From JAGQYP01 sp041392305 (lineage in GTDB: Bacteria; Bacteroidota; Bacteroidia; Flavobacteriales_D; Crocinitomicaceae): DNA of 64,000 nt. This document shows positions 43,752-53,974 of the stretch, piece after piece. The stretch's first letter is position 1, and the number at the start of each line of letters is the position of its first letter. The stretch lies in NCBI GenBank assembly GCA_041392305.1, contig JAWKMJ010000013.1:1-64000 (forward strand), given 5' to 3'. Made by a program: the position numbers and the translations under genes. The notes beneath the pieces are model-generated. The model made no database searches. It had not been told where the DNA came from and was given only the letters and a program-made list of their open reading frames with translations.

Positions 43752-44849
43752 ATGGAAAGACCAAAGGCGTATTTAGTATTAGAAGACGGAAAAGTATTTG
43801 AAGGATTAGCGATTGGAAAAGTAGGAACAACTACTGGTGAAATTGCTTTTAATACGGGGATGACAGGATATCAAGAGGTGTACACTGATCCATCTTATTT
43901 AGGACAAATTTTAATCATGACAACTTCCCATATTGGGAATTATGGAGTACATGATGATGAATGCGAATCAGATTCATTGAAAATTGCGGGTATCGTGACT
44001 AAGAAATTCTCGGATGATTATTCTAGAGATTCTGCATCTGGATCACTAAATGATTATTTACTGCAATTTGATAAAGTTGGAATCTCTGATATTGATACAA
44101 GAGCACTTGTAAGGTATATTAGAGATAAGGGGGCAATGAATGCCATAATTTCTTCTGATACTCTGGACGTGGATTCTTTAAAAGCGGAGGTTAAAAAAGT
44201 GCCATCAATGGATGGAATGGAGTTAGCTTCTAAAGTTTCCACCAAACAAGCTTATGAGGCTGGAGATCCAAATGCTGAATTAAAAGTGGCTTGTTTGGAC
44301 TATGGTGTAAAAAGAAATATTGTTCGATGTCTTACAGAAAGAGGATGTCACGTAAAAGTATTTCCTTTAGATACAAAGCTGGATGAAATAAAGAAATTTG
44401 GTCCAAACGGAATTATGCTCTCGAATGGCCCTGGAGATCCATCTGCAATGCCAAATGAAATTGAAAATGTGAAAACATTTGTCGATTCAGGTCTGCCTAT
44501 TTTTGGAATTTGCTTAGGTCATCAACTTTTAAGTCTTAGTCAAGGATTGGAGACTGAAAAAATGCATAATGGTCACCGAGGATTAAATCATCCAATTAAA
44601 AATCTCAAAACTGGGAAAGGAGAAATAACTTCTCAAAATCATGGGTTTGTGGTTAAAAGATCCATGGTAGAAAATCGGGAAGATATTGAATTGACTCACA
44701 TCCATTTAAATGACGAAACATGTGCAGGTATCGAATTGAAAGGAAAGCCAGTGTTCTCTGTTCAATACCACCCAGAAGCATCCGCAGGTCCACATGATTC
44801 CAGATATCTTTTCGATCAGTTTATTGATAACATGAAAAAAGCAAAATAA
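43752..44849 (+). CDS. carA: Carbamoyl phosphate synthase small subunit
   Basis: CarA hydrolyses glutamine and passes ammonia to CarB for pyrimidine and arginine synthesis. From ATG 43752 (MERPKAYLVLEDGKVFEG) the product is 365 residues. The N-terminal domain has FNTGMTGYQEVYTDPSYLGQ. The class I amidotransferase domain has the nucleophile Cys in FGICLGHQLLSL and the His/Glu pair in VQYHPEASAGPHD. carB is not nearby. eno follows after 1 nt, an arrangement giving a carA-eno transcript. Confidence 0.96.
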   Translation: MERPKAYLVLEDGKVFEGLAIGKVGTTTGEIAFNTGMTGYQEVYTDPSYLGQILIMTTSHIGNYGVHDDECESDSLKIAGIVTKKFSDDYSRDSASGSLNDYLLQFDKVGISDIDTRALVRYIRDKGAMNAIISSDTLDVDSLKAEVKKVPSMDGMELASKVSTKQAYEAGDPNAELKVACLDYGVKRNIVRCLTERGCHVKVFPLDTKLDEIKKFGPNGIMLSNGPGDPSAMPNEIENVKTFVDSGLPIFGICLGHQLLSLSQGLETEKMHNGHRGLNHPIKNLKTGKGEITSQNHGFVVKRSMVENREDIELTHIHLNDETCAGIELKGKPVFSVQYHPEASAGPHDSRYLFDQFIDNMKKAK

Positions 44850-44850
44850 C

Positions 44851-46134
44851 ATGTCCTACATTGTAAAAATTAAAGGAAGACAAATCCTCGATTCAAGAGG
44901 TAATCCAACTGTAGAAGTAGACGTATTTACTGCTAATGGAGGTTTTGGTAGAGCAGCTGTTCCTTCAGGAGCTTCTACAGGAATCCACGAAGCAGTTGAG
45001 TTAAGAGATGGAGATGAAAAAGCGTATATGGGTAAAGGTGTTCTAACTGCTGTAAACCATATTAATACTACGATCAATCAAGCTTTAGAAAATGCATATG
45101 TTTTTGATCAAAGAGGAATTGACCAGCTTTTAATTGAATTGGATGGTACCGAAAACAAAGGAAAAATCGGAGCAAATGCAATTTTAGGTGTTTCTTTAGC
45201 GGTAGCAAAAGCAGCGGCGAGTGAATCGGGTATTTCTCTTTATAAATATGTAGGAGGGGTTGGTGGTACTACACTTCCTGTACCAATGATGAATATATTA
45301 AATGGAGGTTCACACGCGGACAACAAAATTGATGTTCAAGAATTTATGATTATGCCATTTGGTGCTGCTTCATTTTCTGAAAGTTTAAGAATGGGAACTG
45401 AAGTATTTCATCATCTTAAAAAAGTGCTTCAAAGTAAAGGGTTTGCTACCAACGTAGGTGATGAGGGAGGTTTTGCTCCTAACTTAGGTTCTAATGATGA
45501 AGCAATTGAATACGTTCTTAAGGCAATCGAAAATGCTGGATACAAGCCTGGCGAGGATATTTATATTGCTTTGGATGCTGCATCTTCAGAATTCTATAAT
45601 GCAGACTCTGGAAAATATGTTTTTGAATCAACAGGAGATCAAATGACTTCTTCTGAAATGGTGGGATTTTGGAAAGATTGGTGCAAAAAATATCCGATCG
45701 TTTCTATTGAGGATGGATTAGCGGAAGATGATTGGAATGGATGGGCAGAAATGACAAAAGCATTAGGAGATAAGGTTCAGTTAGTTGGCGATGATCTTTT
45801 CGTAACAAACACAAAAAGATTAAAAAGAGGAATCGATGAAAACATTGCGAATTCTATTCTTGTTAAAGTAAATCAAATTGGATCTCTTTCAGAAACGATT
45901 GAAGCTGTCAATATGGCGCATAAAAATTCATATACTTCTGTTATGTCTCATAGATCTGGTGAAACCGAAGATTCTACAATAGCAGATTTAGCAGTTGCGT
46001 TAAATTGTGGGCAAATCAAAACGGGGTCTGCCTCTAGATCTGATAGAATAGCAAAGTATAATCAGTTGTTAAGAATTGAAGAAGAATTAGGGAATTCAGC
46101 CATTTTCCCAGGAAAAGACTTTAAATTTCTGTAA
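44851..46134 (+). CDS. eno: Enolase
   Basis: Enolase converts 2-phosphoglycerate to phosphoenolpyruvate. The 427-residue protein has ILDSRGNPTVEVDVFTANGG at the start, the magnesium-binding and catalytic residues in IALDAASSEFY, SIEDGLAEDDW, VGDDLFVTN and LVKVNQIGSLSETIEA, and SVMSHRSGETEDSTIADLAV. The length is normal. It is 1 nt after carA and closed by a hairpin terminator. Confidence 0.98.
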   Translation: MSYIVKIKGRQILDSRGNPTVEVDVFTANGGFGRAAVPSGASTGIHEAVELRDGDEKAYMGKGVLTAVNHINTTINQALENAYVFDQRGIDQLLIELDGTENKGKIGANAILGVSLAVAKAAASESGISLYKYVGGVGGTTLPVPMMNILNGGSHADNKIDVQEFMIMPFGAASFSESLRMGTEVFHHLKKVLQSKGFATNVGDEGGFAPNLGSNDEAIEYVLKAIENAGYKPGEDIYIALDAASSEFYNADSGKYVFESTGDQMTSSEMVGFWKDWCKKYPIVSIEDGLAEDDWNGWAEMTKALGDKVQLVGDDLFVTNTKRLKRGIDENIANSILVKVNQIGSLSETIEAVNMAHKNSYTSVMSHRSGETEDSTIADLAVALNCGQIKTGSASRSDRIAKYNQLLRIEEELGNSAIFPGKDFKFL

Positions 46135-46153
46135 AAATAATACAACATTTGGA

Positions 46154-46187
46154 AAAGGTTCAGTCTATTGATTGAGCCTTTTTTTGA
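46154..46187 (+). terminator. Terminator after eno
   Basis: AAAGGTTCA (46154-46162) pairs with TGAGCCTTT (46173-46181) with one G-U pair, followed by a T-run (46179-46185). Confidence 0.8.
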
Positions 46188-46293
46188 TTAAATTTGAGCC
46201 TTCAAAAAAGCTATGGTAAGATATCCTTGAAATAAAATGAATAATTGAAATCACCTATCAATTCAATAATTCTATATCATAAAAACAAGGATA

Positions 46294-48291
46294 ATGAACT
46301 TACAAGAAATACAAAAAGATATTCAACAAGGAATTCCATCGATTCTACCACCAAAGAGAACTTTGGATCCAAAAGTTAACCACGCTCCAAAAAGAAAAGA
46401 AATTCTTGATGCTGATGAAAAAAAACTGGCTCTAAGAAATGCACTGCGGTATTTTCCATCAGAATTGCACAGGGAATTAATTTCTGAGTTTAAGGAGGAA
46501 TTAGAGAAATACGGCAGAATCTATATGTACCGTTTTATGCCTGAATATACGATTAAGGCGTTACCCATCGATGCATATCCTGGAAAGTGTCAGCAAGCAA
46601 AAGCCATTATGTTGATGATTCAGAACAACTTGGATCATGCTGTGGCTCAACATCCAAATGAATTAATAACCTATGGCGGGAATGGGGCAGTTTTTCAAAA
46701 TTGGGCTCAGTACAGGTTAACCATGAAATATTTGTCAGAAATGACTGAGGATCAAACATTGGTTATGTATTCTGGTCACCCAATGGGATTATTTCCTTCT
46801 CACAAAGATGCACCTAGAGTAGTTGTGACAAATGGAATGATGATTCCCAATTATTCAAAACAAGATGATTGGGAAAAATTCAATGCTCTTGGAGTTACTC
46901 AATATGGACAAATGACAGCTGGATCGTATATGTATATTGGTCCACAGGGAATCGTTCATGGAACAACAATTACTGTTCTTAATGCAGGTAGAAAAATTTC
47001 AAAAGAGGGTGAAGGACTTGCTGGAAAATTGTTTGTGACATCCGGCTTGGGAGGGATGTCTGGAGCTCAACCCAAAGCAGGAAACATAGCTGGTTGTGTT
47101 TCTGTTACTGCGGAAGTAAATCCGAAAGCGGCGCATAAAAGACACGAACAAGGTTGGGTAGATGAATTGATTGATGATCTGGATCAACTGGTCGATCGTG
47201 TCAGAAAGGCTAAAGAAGGTAAAGAAATAGTATCTATTGCATTTGTAGGAAACATTGTAGATGTCTGGGAAAAATTCATGGAAGAAAATATATATGTGGA
47301 TTTAGGTTCAGATCAAACATCTTTACACAACCCTTGGGCAGGAGGATATTATCCAGCAGGATTATCCTTAGAGGAATCGAATGAAATGATGGCCAATGAT
47401 CCAGATAATTTCAAAAATCATGTTCAGAAATCACTTGTTAGACAGGCAAATGCGATCAATCAACATACTTCTAAAGGAACCTACTTTTTTGATTATGGGA
47501 ATGCATTTTTATTAGAAGCTTCAAGAGCTGGAGCAGATATTATGGATGCATCAGGAAAGAACTTCAGGTATCCATCCTATGTGCAAGATATTATGGGGCC
47601 AATGTGTTTTGATTATGGATTCGGTCCATTTAGATGGGTTTGTACTTCAGGAAAGCCAGAGGATTTGGAAATGACTGATAATATTGCTTGTGAGGTATTA
47701 GAAGCTATGATCAAAGAATCTCCCGATGAAATTATTCAGCAAATGAAGGATAATATCAGATGGATTAAAGGTGCCCAGGAAAATAAACTGGTTGTTGGAT
47801 CTCAGGCTCGAATTCTTTATGCTGATGCTGAGGGAAGAATTAGAATTGCTGAAGCTTTTAACCAAGCGATAAAAGCTGGTAAAATAGGTCCAGTAGTTCT
47901 AGGTAGAGATCATCATGATGTTTCAGGCACAGACTCACCATTTAGAGAAACCAGCAATATTTATGATGGATCCGCTTTTACTGCAGATATGGCTATTCAT
48001 AATGTGATTGGTGATAGTTTTAGAGGAGCCACTTGGGTTTCCATTCACAACGGTGGAGGTGTAGGTTGGGGTGAAGTGATCAATGGTGGATTTGGAATGT
48101 TGCTGGATGGATCTAAGGACGCTTCCAGAAGATTGAAGTCTATGTTGTTCTGGGATGTAAATAATGGAATTTCAAGAAGAAGTTGGGCTCGAAATGATGA
48201 AGCAATCTTTGCAATTAAAAGAGCCATGGAAGCGGAACCTAAGCTCAAGGTAACCTTACCTAACATAGTTGATGACGAGCTATTAAATTAG
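46294..48291 (+). CDS. hutU: Urocanate hydratase
   Basis: Urocanase hydrates urocanate to imidazolonepropionate using NAD+ as electrophile, the second step of histidine breakdown. The 665-residue protein has GRIYMYRFMPEYTIKALPID, the NAD-binding VTSGLGGMSGAQPKAGNIAG and FDYGFGPFRWVCTSG. It is about 100 residues longer than the ~555-residue Pseudomonas enzyme, resembling the longer form. hutH and hutI are not in the window. Other glutamate-related catabolic genes (proline dehydrogenase next door, gdhA at 61.3 kb) fit an amino-acid-consuming lifestyle. Confidence 0.96.
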   Translation: MNLQEIQKDIQQGIPSILPPKRTLDPKVNHAPKRKEILDADEKKLALRNALRYFPSELHRELISEFKEELEKYGRIYMYRFMPEYTIKALPIDAYPGKCQQAKAIMLMIQNNLDHAVAQHPNELITYGGNGAVFQNWAQYRLTMKYLSEMTEDQTLVMYSGHPMGLFPSHKDAPRVVVTNGMMIPNYSKQDDWEKFNALGVTQYGQMTAGSYMYIGPQGIVHGTTITVLNAGRKISKEGEGLAGKLFVTSGLGGMSGAQPKAGNIAGCVSVTAEVNPKAAHKRHEQGWVDELIDDLDQLVDRVRKAKEGKEIVSIAFVGNIVDVWEKFMEENIYVDLGSDQTSLHNPWAGGYYPAGLSLEESNEMMANDPDNFKNHVQKSLVRQANAINQHTSKGTYFFDYGNAFLLEASRAGADIMDASGKNFRYPSYVQDIMGPMCFDYGFGPFRWVCTSGKPEDLEMTDNIACEVLEAMIKESPDEIIQQMKDNIRWIKGAQENKLVVGSQARILYADAEGRIRIAEAFNQAIKAGKIGPVVLGRDHHDVSGTDSPFRETSNIYDGSAFTADMAIHNVIGDSFRGATWVSIHNGGGVGWGEVINGGFGMLLDGSKDASRRLKSMLFWDVNNGISRRSWARNDEAIFAIKRAMEAEPKLKVTLPNIVDDELLN

Positions 48292-48310
48292 ATATTTTGT
48301 AATTGTAGAT

Positions 48311-49480
48311 ATGATTTCGTTTGATAATACGGAAGTTGCATTTGAGTCAAAGACGGATGCAGATTTGAAAAGGGCCTATCGCTTGTTTAAAATGGTATCC
48401 AATCCGAAGATGGTGAAGTTTGGGAAATGGGCTACCAATTTAGCCTTGTCCATTAGATTTCCAATCAGAGGAATGGTAAAGAAGACTATTTTCAAACAGT
48501 TTTGTGGTGGAGAAACCAAAGCAGAGTGTGAACAAACTATAAATAGTCTTTGGAACTATAAGATTGGGACGATTTTAGATTATTCGGTAGAGGGAAAAGA
48601 GTCAAGTGAGGATTTGGAAAAGACCAAAGAAGAGATCATTTCGACCATCGTTAAAGCTGCAGAATCAGATTCTATTCCTTTTTCAGTATTCAAAGTAACT
48701 GGGGTGGCTACGTTTTCTATTTTAGAGAAATTAAATGATCCATCCAATCAACTTTCTGAAAATGATAAGATGGAGTTCAAGGAAGTGACAAGAAGGGTTG
48801 AAGAAATCTGTAAATCAGCTCATGATCACAAAGTTCCACTTTTCATTGATGCAGAAGATTTTTGTATTCAAAATTCCATTGATAGATTGGTAACGTCGAT
48901 GATGGCTAAATACAATAGAGAGCAAGCAATTGTTTATAATACAGTTCAAATGTACCGAGTTGATCGGTTGAATCATTTGAAAAATGCAGTTCAAAATGCC
49001 AAAGAATCGGGTTACAAATATGCGGTTAAACTTGTTCGTGGAGCCTATATGGAAGAAGAAAGACAATTGGCAAAAGAAAAAGGATATCCAGATCCAATTC
49101 ATCCTACAAAACAAGCTTGCGATGATGCTTATAATGCTGCTTTAGAATTTTTAGTTGACCATTTAGATTATTTGTCTTTTTGTGCGGGAACGCATAATGA
49201 AAAGAGTTCTTTGTATTTGGCAGAATTATTGGATAAAAATGGAATAGATCGAAGTGATAAGAGAGTATATTTTGCTCAATTATTAGGGATGAGCGACCAT
49301 ATTTCTTTCAATCTAAGTAAAAACAACTGTAATGTTGCCAAATACGTACCTTATGGTCCGGTTAAAGAAGTTCTACCTTATTTGATTAGACGTGCAGAGG
49401 AGAATACTTCAATTGCTGGTCAAACATCAAGGGAATTAAGTTTAATCATCAAAGAGAAAAAAAGGAGAAAATTGGCTTGA
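48311..49480 (+). CDS. Proline dehydrogenase
   Basis: FAD-dependent oxidation of proline to pyrroline-5-carboxylate, passing electrons to quinone. The 389-residue protein has the family motifs KLVRGAYMEEERQLAKEKGY in the barrel, FCAGTHNEKSS, and YVPYGPVKEVLPYLIRRAEE with the Arg pair that grips proline carboxylate. It is the stand-alone ProDH type and lacks the P5C dehydrogenase half of PutA. Its stop overlaps the next gene's TTG start by 2 nt. Confidence 0.94.
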   Translation: MISFDNTEVAFESKTDADLKRAYRLFKMVSNPKMVKFGKWATNLALSIRFPIRGMVKKTIFKQFCGGETKAECEQTINSLWNYKIGTILDYSVEGKESSEDLEKTKEEIISTIVKAAESDSIPFSVFKVTGVATFSILEKLNDPSNQLSENDKMEFKEVTRRVEEICKSAHDHKVPLFIDAEDFCIQNSIDRLVTSMMAKYNREQAIVYNTVQMYRVDRLNHLKNAVQNAKESGYKYAVKLVRGAYMEEERQLAKEKGYPDPIHPTKQACDDAYNAALEFLVDHLDYLSFCAGTHNEKSSLYLAELLDKNGIDRSDKRVYFAQLLGMSDHISFNLSKNNCNVAKYVPYGPVKEVLPYLIRRAEENTSIAGQTSRELSLIIKEKKRRKLA

Positions 49481-51654
49481 GGTTACTAGTAGTCATATTT
49501 GTTATACCGTCCTTGATATTTAGTCAGATCAAAGTGGATGGGAATCAGATAAAAAATTCGAAAGTTTCCATCCGTATTCCGGGTTGGGAAGAAATAGGTC
49601 CAAAAAATTTTCCCGGAACTGAAGAGGAACGAGGATTAACAGGAGTAGGGCCGCTTAAATATTTTTGTATCCATCCTAAAAATCATGACGAATGGGGAGC
49701 AAATTCCATTTATGGGGGTTTGTTTCTATCAAATGACAAGGGAAAATCATGGACGAATTCGGGTTCTGATTCATGGCCAAGTAGCATGTGTACTTGGTTT
49801 TCATACCACCCAACCGATCCAAATATTATCGTTGCTCTTTCTATTGTTCAACCTACAAAACATGGTGGGAATATGGGCATGGAAGGAGGGGTATTGATTA
49901 CATTTAACCATGGAGCAAAATGGGAAAAAATTGGAGATTACAAGGATTTTGGAGGAGATAGATTTACATCAATTTTTAAAGTTGTATTGACTGAAGATTA
50001 TCATTGTTATGTTGCTTCCGATAAAGGCTTGTTCTATTGTAAAGACGTAAGTTCCGAAGATCCGATTTGGGAAAATTTGCTTCCGGATACATGGTTGTCT
50101 GATATTGAGCTTTTAGGAGAAATTTTGCTGGTTTCAGGCAAAAAAAATGAAGATTGGTTCATTAAGCGAGTAAAAATTTCAAAAAACACATTTAATCAAG
50201 TCGACTTTAACTTTGACGCTAAAGGATTGTCTAACATTAAATTTGAGACTGTAAGGGGCAAGGAGGATCATTTTTATTATGTCGCTCAATTTGAATCGAA
50301 ACCTGATTTTCTTATTCTATCGGATTTAGAAGGTAAGATGGAAATATTGAATGAAAAAATGCTGGCTGTGTTTGGTTTTGGACTCTCTTTAGCTGTTAAT
50401 CCGGAAAATGAAAACGAAATTTTTGCGGGTTACGGCGTAACACTTCAAAGGTCTGAAGATGGAGGTAAGAATTTTACAACTGTTAACGGCAAATATCATG
50501 TGGATATAGAAGGAATTTGCTACCACCCAGTCAAAAAGAATGATGTTTTTATTTTTACTCATGGCGGCTTATATGAAAGCAAAGATCACGGAAAAAATTG
50601 GAAGAATGTATCTGATGGGATGGGGATAGCAGAGGTTATGGGTATGGGAGTTGGAAGCCAAGGATTTCCAATTGCAATCGGCCTTTTCCATGATGGAAGC
50701 ATAGTTTATTCCATGGATAGTATATGGCGGCATATTACTCCTGGAGATGGTATAAATTCTTATGTAGCATGGGATGATAATCGTTATGTGTACGTTTCAA
50801 ATCAACACAGTGCTGGTGGACTTTTTGTATCCAAAGATTCAGGTAGGACTTTTGCAAATGCGCATAAGTTAGCTGGTCAGCAAACATCAGGTTGGAGCAT
50901 GGCATTTGTTCAAAATACTAGATTTCCGGAAAATTTCTATTTCAATTATAAAAGAAAATATACACCAGGATTGTCAGAAGGTTTTGATGTAATATTATCT
51001 AAAAATAGAGGTCTGTCTGATTTTCATATTATTTCTGATTTTAATAAAACACATGGGCTTAAGAAATATAATCTTTTTGATATGTATATCAATCCAAACA
51101 AACCAGGATCGATTTATGCTTATCTTTTAATAAGTGATTCTGGAGAACTTGAACATCGTTTGTTTAGAAATGACTCTACTCTAAGCTCAAATTTGGATTC
51201 AATCTTGAATTACTGGAATGAAATAGAAATGCCTATTAATACATGGATTGGAGATATTGAGTTCAGCTCCATCAAGGATGAAGAGATTTTTATAATTAAA
51301 GGCTCTGAAGATTTTATTGGTTCAGATGAAGAATTTGGAAAAGCAATGGTATATAGAGTAAATCTTGAACGAAAATACAATTGTTCTTCTGGAAAAAATT
51401 GTGAAGATATTACTTGGAATTTGCCAAATGCTTATGTAGATAAATGGGCTGCATATGTTGATCACAAAAAAAATAGGTTGTTTATTGGAACCAATCAAGG
51501 ATTATATTATTTGGATTTAGTAAAAATGGATCAGTGGAAAAAATTTGGGCGTGGACTTCCAAACGTAGTGATCAAACAAATCCAAGTTTCTGAAGATGGA
51601 AAGTATATTTATGTTGGAACGAGGGGTCGTGGGGTGTGGAAACATCCTTATTGA
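49477..51654 (+). CDS. Exported BNR/Asp-box repeat (sialidase/sortilin-like) protein
   Basis: The TTG at 49477 gives a signal peptide (MRLLVVIFVIPSLIFSQ). The mature 700-residue protein contains repeated Asp-box motifs of the form S-x-D-x-G-x-x-W/F: LFLSNDKGKSWTNSG, LQRSEDGGKNFTTV, YESKDHGKNWKNVS and FVSKDSGRTFANA. These mark blades of a beta-propeller as in sialidases and VPS10 proteins. No T9SS sorting domain is visible (it ends TRGRGVWKHPY), so it is probably periplasmic or outer-membrane-associated by another route. Catalytic function is not established. Confidence 0.78.
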   Translation: MRLLVVIFVIPSLIFSQIKVDGNQIKNSKVSIRIPGWEEIGPKNFPGTEEERGLTGVGPLKYFCIHPKNHDEWGANSIYGGLFLSNDKGKSWTNSGSDSWPSSMCTWFSYHPTDPNIIVALSIVQPTKHGGNMGMEGGVLITFNHGAKWEKIGDYKDFGGDRFTSIFKVVLTEDYHCYVASDKGLFYCKDVSSEDPIWENLLPDTWLSDIELLGEILLVSGKKNEDWFIKRVKISKNTFNQVDFNFDAKGLSNIKFETVRGKEDHFYYVAQFESKPDFLILSDLEGKMEILNEKMLAVFGFGLSLAVNPENENEIFAGYGVTLQRSEDGGKNFTTVNGKYHVDIEGICYHPVKKNDVFIFTHGGLYESKDHGKNWKNVSDGMGIAEVMGMGVGSQGFPIAIGLFHDGSIVYSMDSIWRHITPGDGINSYVAWDDNRYVYVSNQHSAGGLFVSKDSGRTFANAHKLAGQQTSGWSMAFVQNTRFPENFYFNYKRKYTPGLSEGFDVILSKNRGLSDFHIISDFNKTHGLKKYNLFDMYINPNKPGSIYAYLLISDSGELEHRLFRNDSTLSSNLDSILNYWNEIEMPINTWIGDIEFSSIKDEEIFIIKGSEDFIGSDEEFGKAMVYRVNLERKYNCSSGKNCEDITWNLPNAYVDKWAAYVDHKKNRLFIGTNQGLYYLDLVKMDQWKKFGRGLPNVVIKQIQVSEDGKYIYVGTRGRGVWKHPY

Positions 51655-52331
51655 TCACCACAATCACATTTTTCTGATTCTGGAAACTGAATGCGAATGA
51701 ATCTGTTTTTTCGAACACCATGTTCAACAGTAATGATCGTGTCCCCTGAAATAAAATCAAAAGTTGGATTCTTATTATCTCTTCTGATTTGACTTTCTTT
51801 GGCTGATGCTGTTTCCAGGAATTTAAATATATCCTTTCTCTTTGCACTCAGACACTCCCTGAGGCAATTTGTTTTTGAGTCAATTTCAAAATCTCTATTG
51901 GCCAAAAAAGATTTGATCATTTTATTAGTCATTTTGACTGGCTTCACAATTTGACCGGAGCAATTGCAATCTGCACTTCCATTAACATTGACAATCGATG
52001 CTACAGAGTCCTCATCCAATGAAAAGTGAACCTTTACCTCTTTGTATTCAATAACATAGACTTTTGGTTCTTTTTGGGTCTCTGACTCGGAAAAGAGAAC
52101 TTCTCCTTTTTCGATTAGTGTAAATATAAAATCATCGGATATCTCATTACATTCTAAAATACATTTCATTGAATCGGATCGGACCAAAATACCATTTTCT
52201 ATTTGTTCTTTCACTCGATTTTCAGGTAACCAAGAGCAGCCTCTATTTCCAAAAATGAAAAAAGTCATAACCAATCCCATGCCAAGACCGATTAGGTAGT
52301 ATTTAATTCTTCTACTAAATTTTGAATTCAT
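51648..52331 (-). CDS. DUF4258-type membrane-anchored protein
   Basis: The 227-residue protein has one N-terminal membrane helix (IKYYLIGLGMGLVMTFFIF) followed by GNRGCSWLPENRVKEQI, a hallmark of a Bacteroidetes family annotated DUF4258. It has six further Cys, three of them in CNCSG and EKCDCGD, which suggests extracytoplasmic disulfides or metal binding. No known activity. It lies downstream of ald, 6 nt away, in the porX-tsaE-ald run. The 3' end overlaps the convergent BNR gene by 7 nt. Confidence 0.72.
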   Translation of the reverse strand: MNSKFSRRIKYYLIGLGMGLVMTFFIFGNRGCSWLPENRVKEQIENGILVRSDSMKCILECNEISDDFIFTLIEKGEVLFSESETQKEPKVYVIEYKEVKVHFSLDEDSVASIVNVNGSADCNCSGQIVKPVKMTNKMIKSFLANRDFEIDSKTNCLRECLSAKRKDIFKFLETASAKESQIRRDNKNPTFDFISGDTIITVEHGVRKNRFIRIQFPESEKCDCGDQ

Positions 52332-52337
52332 TTATCT

Positions 52338-53558
52338 TTATATGGCAGCTAATAAAAGTTCGATGTCTTTATAGGGAAGGTCGAAAACTTCTCCAAGTAT
52401 TTCTGAGGTTAAAGTTCCTTTGTAAACGTATACCCCTGATCGAATGCCTGGATCGGTTTTAATGACATCGTTACACCCACCCATGTCTGAAATCTTCAAT
52501 AATAAAGGTGAAAAAATGTTACTAAGTGTTAATGTAGCTGTTCTTGAAACTCTAGAGGCGATATTTGGAACACAATAATGAATAATACCATGCTTAACAT
52601 AAGTAGGATTATCATGATTTGTTACTCGTGAAGTTTCGAAACAACCTCCTTGGTCGATACTTATATCCACAACAACCGCACCTTCTTTCATGTTTGAAAT
52701 CATGTCTTCGGAGACTATACAGGGTGTTCGACCTAGAGGAGCTCTAATCGCACCTATAACTACATCAGCACGCAAGAGTGCTTTGGCCAGTAGTTTTGGT
52801 TGAATTACTGAGGTATACACTCTTTGACCTAAGTTGTTTTGAACTCGTCGTAGTTTAGTGATTGAATTGTCAAAAATCTTTACGGAAGCGCCTAATCCTA
52901 GAGCTGATCTTGCTGCAAATTCCCCAACGGTGCCAGAACCTAAAATGACTACTTCAGTTGGCTGCACACCAGCAACTCCTCCAAGCATCAATCCTTTTCC
53001 ATTTTGGTAATTATTCATGATTTCAGCAGCTATAAGAATAGCTGTATTTCCTGCGATTTCTCCCATTGCTCTGACAACAGTATAAATACCATGCTCATCT
53101 TTAATGTAATCCCATGCAATTGCGGTAATTTTTTTCTTCATTAATTTTTGCAAAGAAGATTTGGGATGAACTGAAATCTGTAAGGCCGAGATCAAAGTTT
53201 GATTTCCGGGCATATAATCAATTTCCTCTTCAGAAGGAGGTGCGACTTTTAGGATAAGATCACAGTTGAAAACATCCTCGGGAGTATAAGCAATCTGTGC
53301 ACCAGCTTCACTATAATCGTTGTCGGAATAGGAAGCTTTTAATCCAGATCCGGTTTCAATCAATACCTCATTGCCATTTGAAACCAATAAGGATACTGCT
53401 TCAGGAGATAAAGGTACCCGGTGTTCTTGAAAAGATATTTCTTTTGGAATACCTATTTTGAGTGAACCTTGTTTTCTTCTGATTTCTAACATTTCTTCTT
53501 TTGGGAGAAGAGAGGACTCTTTAAGTAGTGCTTTGAGTGTTTCGGGATCTGTTATCAT
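52338..53558 (-). CDS. ald: Alanine dehydrogenase
   Basis: Catalyses reversible NAD-dependent conversion of alanine to pyruvate and ammonia. The 406-residue protein has the N-terminal domain GIPKEISFQEHRVPLSPEAV, the nucleotide-binding LGSGTVGEFAARSALGLGA, and VVVDISIDQGGCFETSR. It is somewhat longer than the ~371-residue Bacillus enzyme because of about 35 N-terminal residues. The start overlaps the tsaE stop (ATGA), so the genes are co-translated. A related transhydrogenase alpha chain is the main alternative and is less likely. Confidence 0.92.
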   Translation of the reverse strand: MITDPETLKALLKESSLLPKEEMLEIRRKQGSLKIGIPKEISFQEHRVPLSPEAVSLLVSNGNEVLIETGSGLKASYSDNDYSEAGAQIAYTPEDVFNCDLILKVAPPSEEEIDYMPGNQTLISALQISVHPKSSLQKLMKKKITAIAWDYIKDEHGIYTVVRAMGEIAGNTAILIAAEIMNNYQNGKGLMLGGVAGVQPTEVVILGSGTVGEFAARSALGLGASVKIFDNSITKLRRVQNNLGQRVYTSVIQPKLLAKALLRADVVIGAIRAPLGRTPCIVSEDMISNMKEGAVVVDISIDQGGCFETSRVTNHDNPTYVKHGIIHYCVPNIASRVSRTATLTLSNIFSPLLLKISDMGGCNDVIKTDPGIRSGVYVYKGTLTSEILGEVFDLPYKDIELLLAAI

Positions 53559-53974
53559 AAGTCAAATTCTAGAGTACGGATTCCATCCGATTCTGACAAA
53601 TTTACCCATAAGCATTGATTACTCAAAACGTTTTCAACTTTTTCCGGCCATTCCATAAAGCAAAAAGAATCATCCGATAAATATTCTTCAATGCCAATAT
53701 CATAGACTTCCTCTTCGTTTTCTATTCTGTAAAAGTCGAAATGATTGATGGCACCATAGTTTAGGGTGTAGTGTTCGTCCACAATAGAAAAGGTTGGAGA
53801 AGATCCTTCGCTTACTGCCCCCATGGCTTTGATCAATTCATTAATGAAAGTAGTTTTACCAGCTCCCATTTTACCTGAAAAAGCAATTTTTTTCTCTCCG
53901 CTCTCTTCAAGAAGTTGAAGAAATTCTTTTGTCTTTTCAGGGACTTCTTTTAACGAATGGATTATTATTTTCAC
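53555..53974 (-). CDS. tsaE: tRNA threonylcarbamoyladenosine biosynthesis protein TsaE
   Basis: TsaE is the ATPase that regenerates the TsaBD complex making t6A37 in ANN-decoding tRNAs. The 139-residue protein has the P-loop GKMGAGKTTFINELI, the Thr/Ser segment GSSPTFSIVDEHY, and FDFYRIENEEEVYDIGIEEY, which are family signatures. It overlaps ald and porX by 4 nt each (ATGA type), forming a tight minus-strand operon. Confidence 0.95.
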   Translation of the reverse strand: MKIIIHSLKEVPEKTKEFLQLLEESGEKKIAFSGKMGAGKTTFINELIKAMGAVSEGSSPTFSIVDEHYTLNYGAINHFDFYRIENEEEVYDIGIEEYLSDDSFCFMEWPEKVENVLSNQCLWVNLSESDGIRTLEFDL

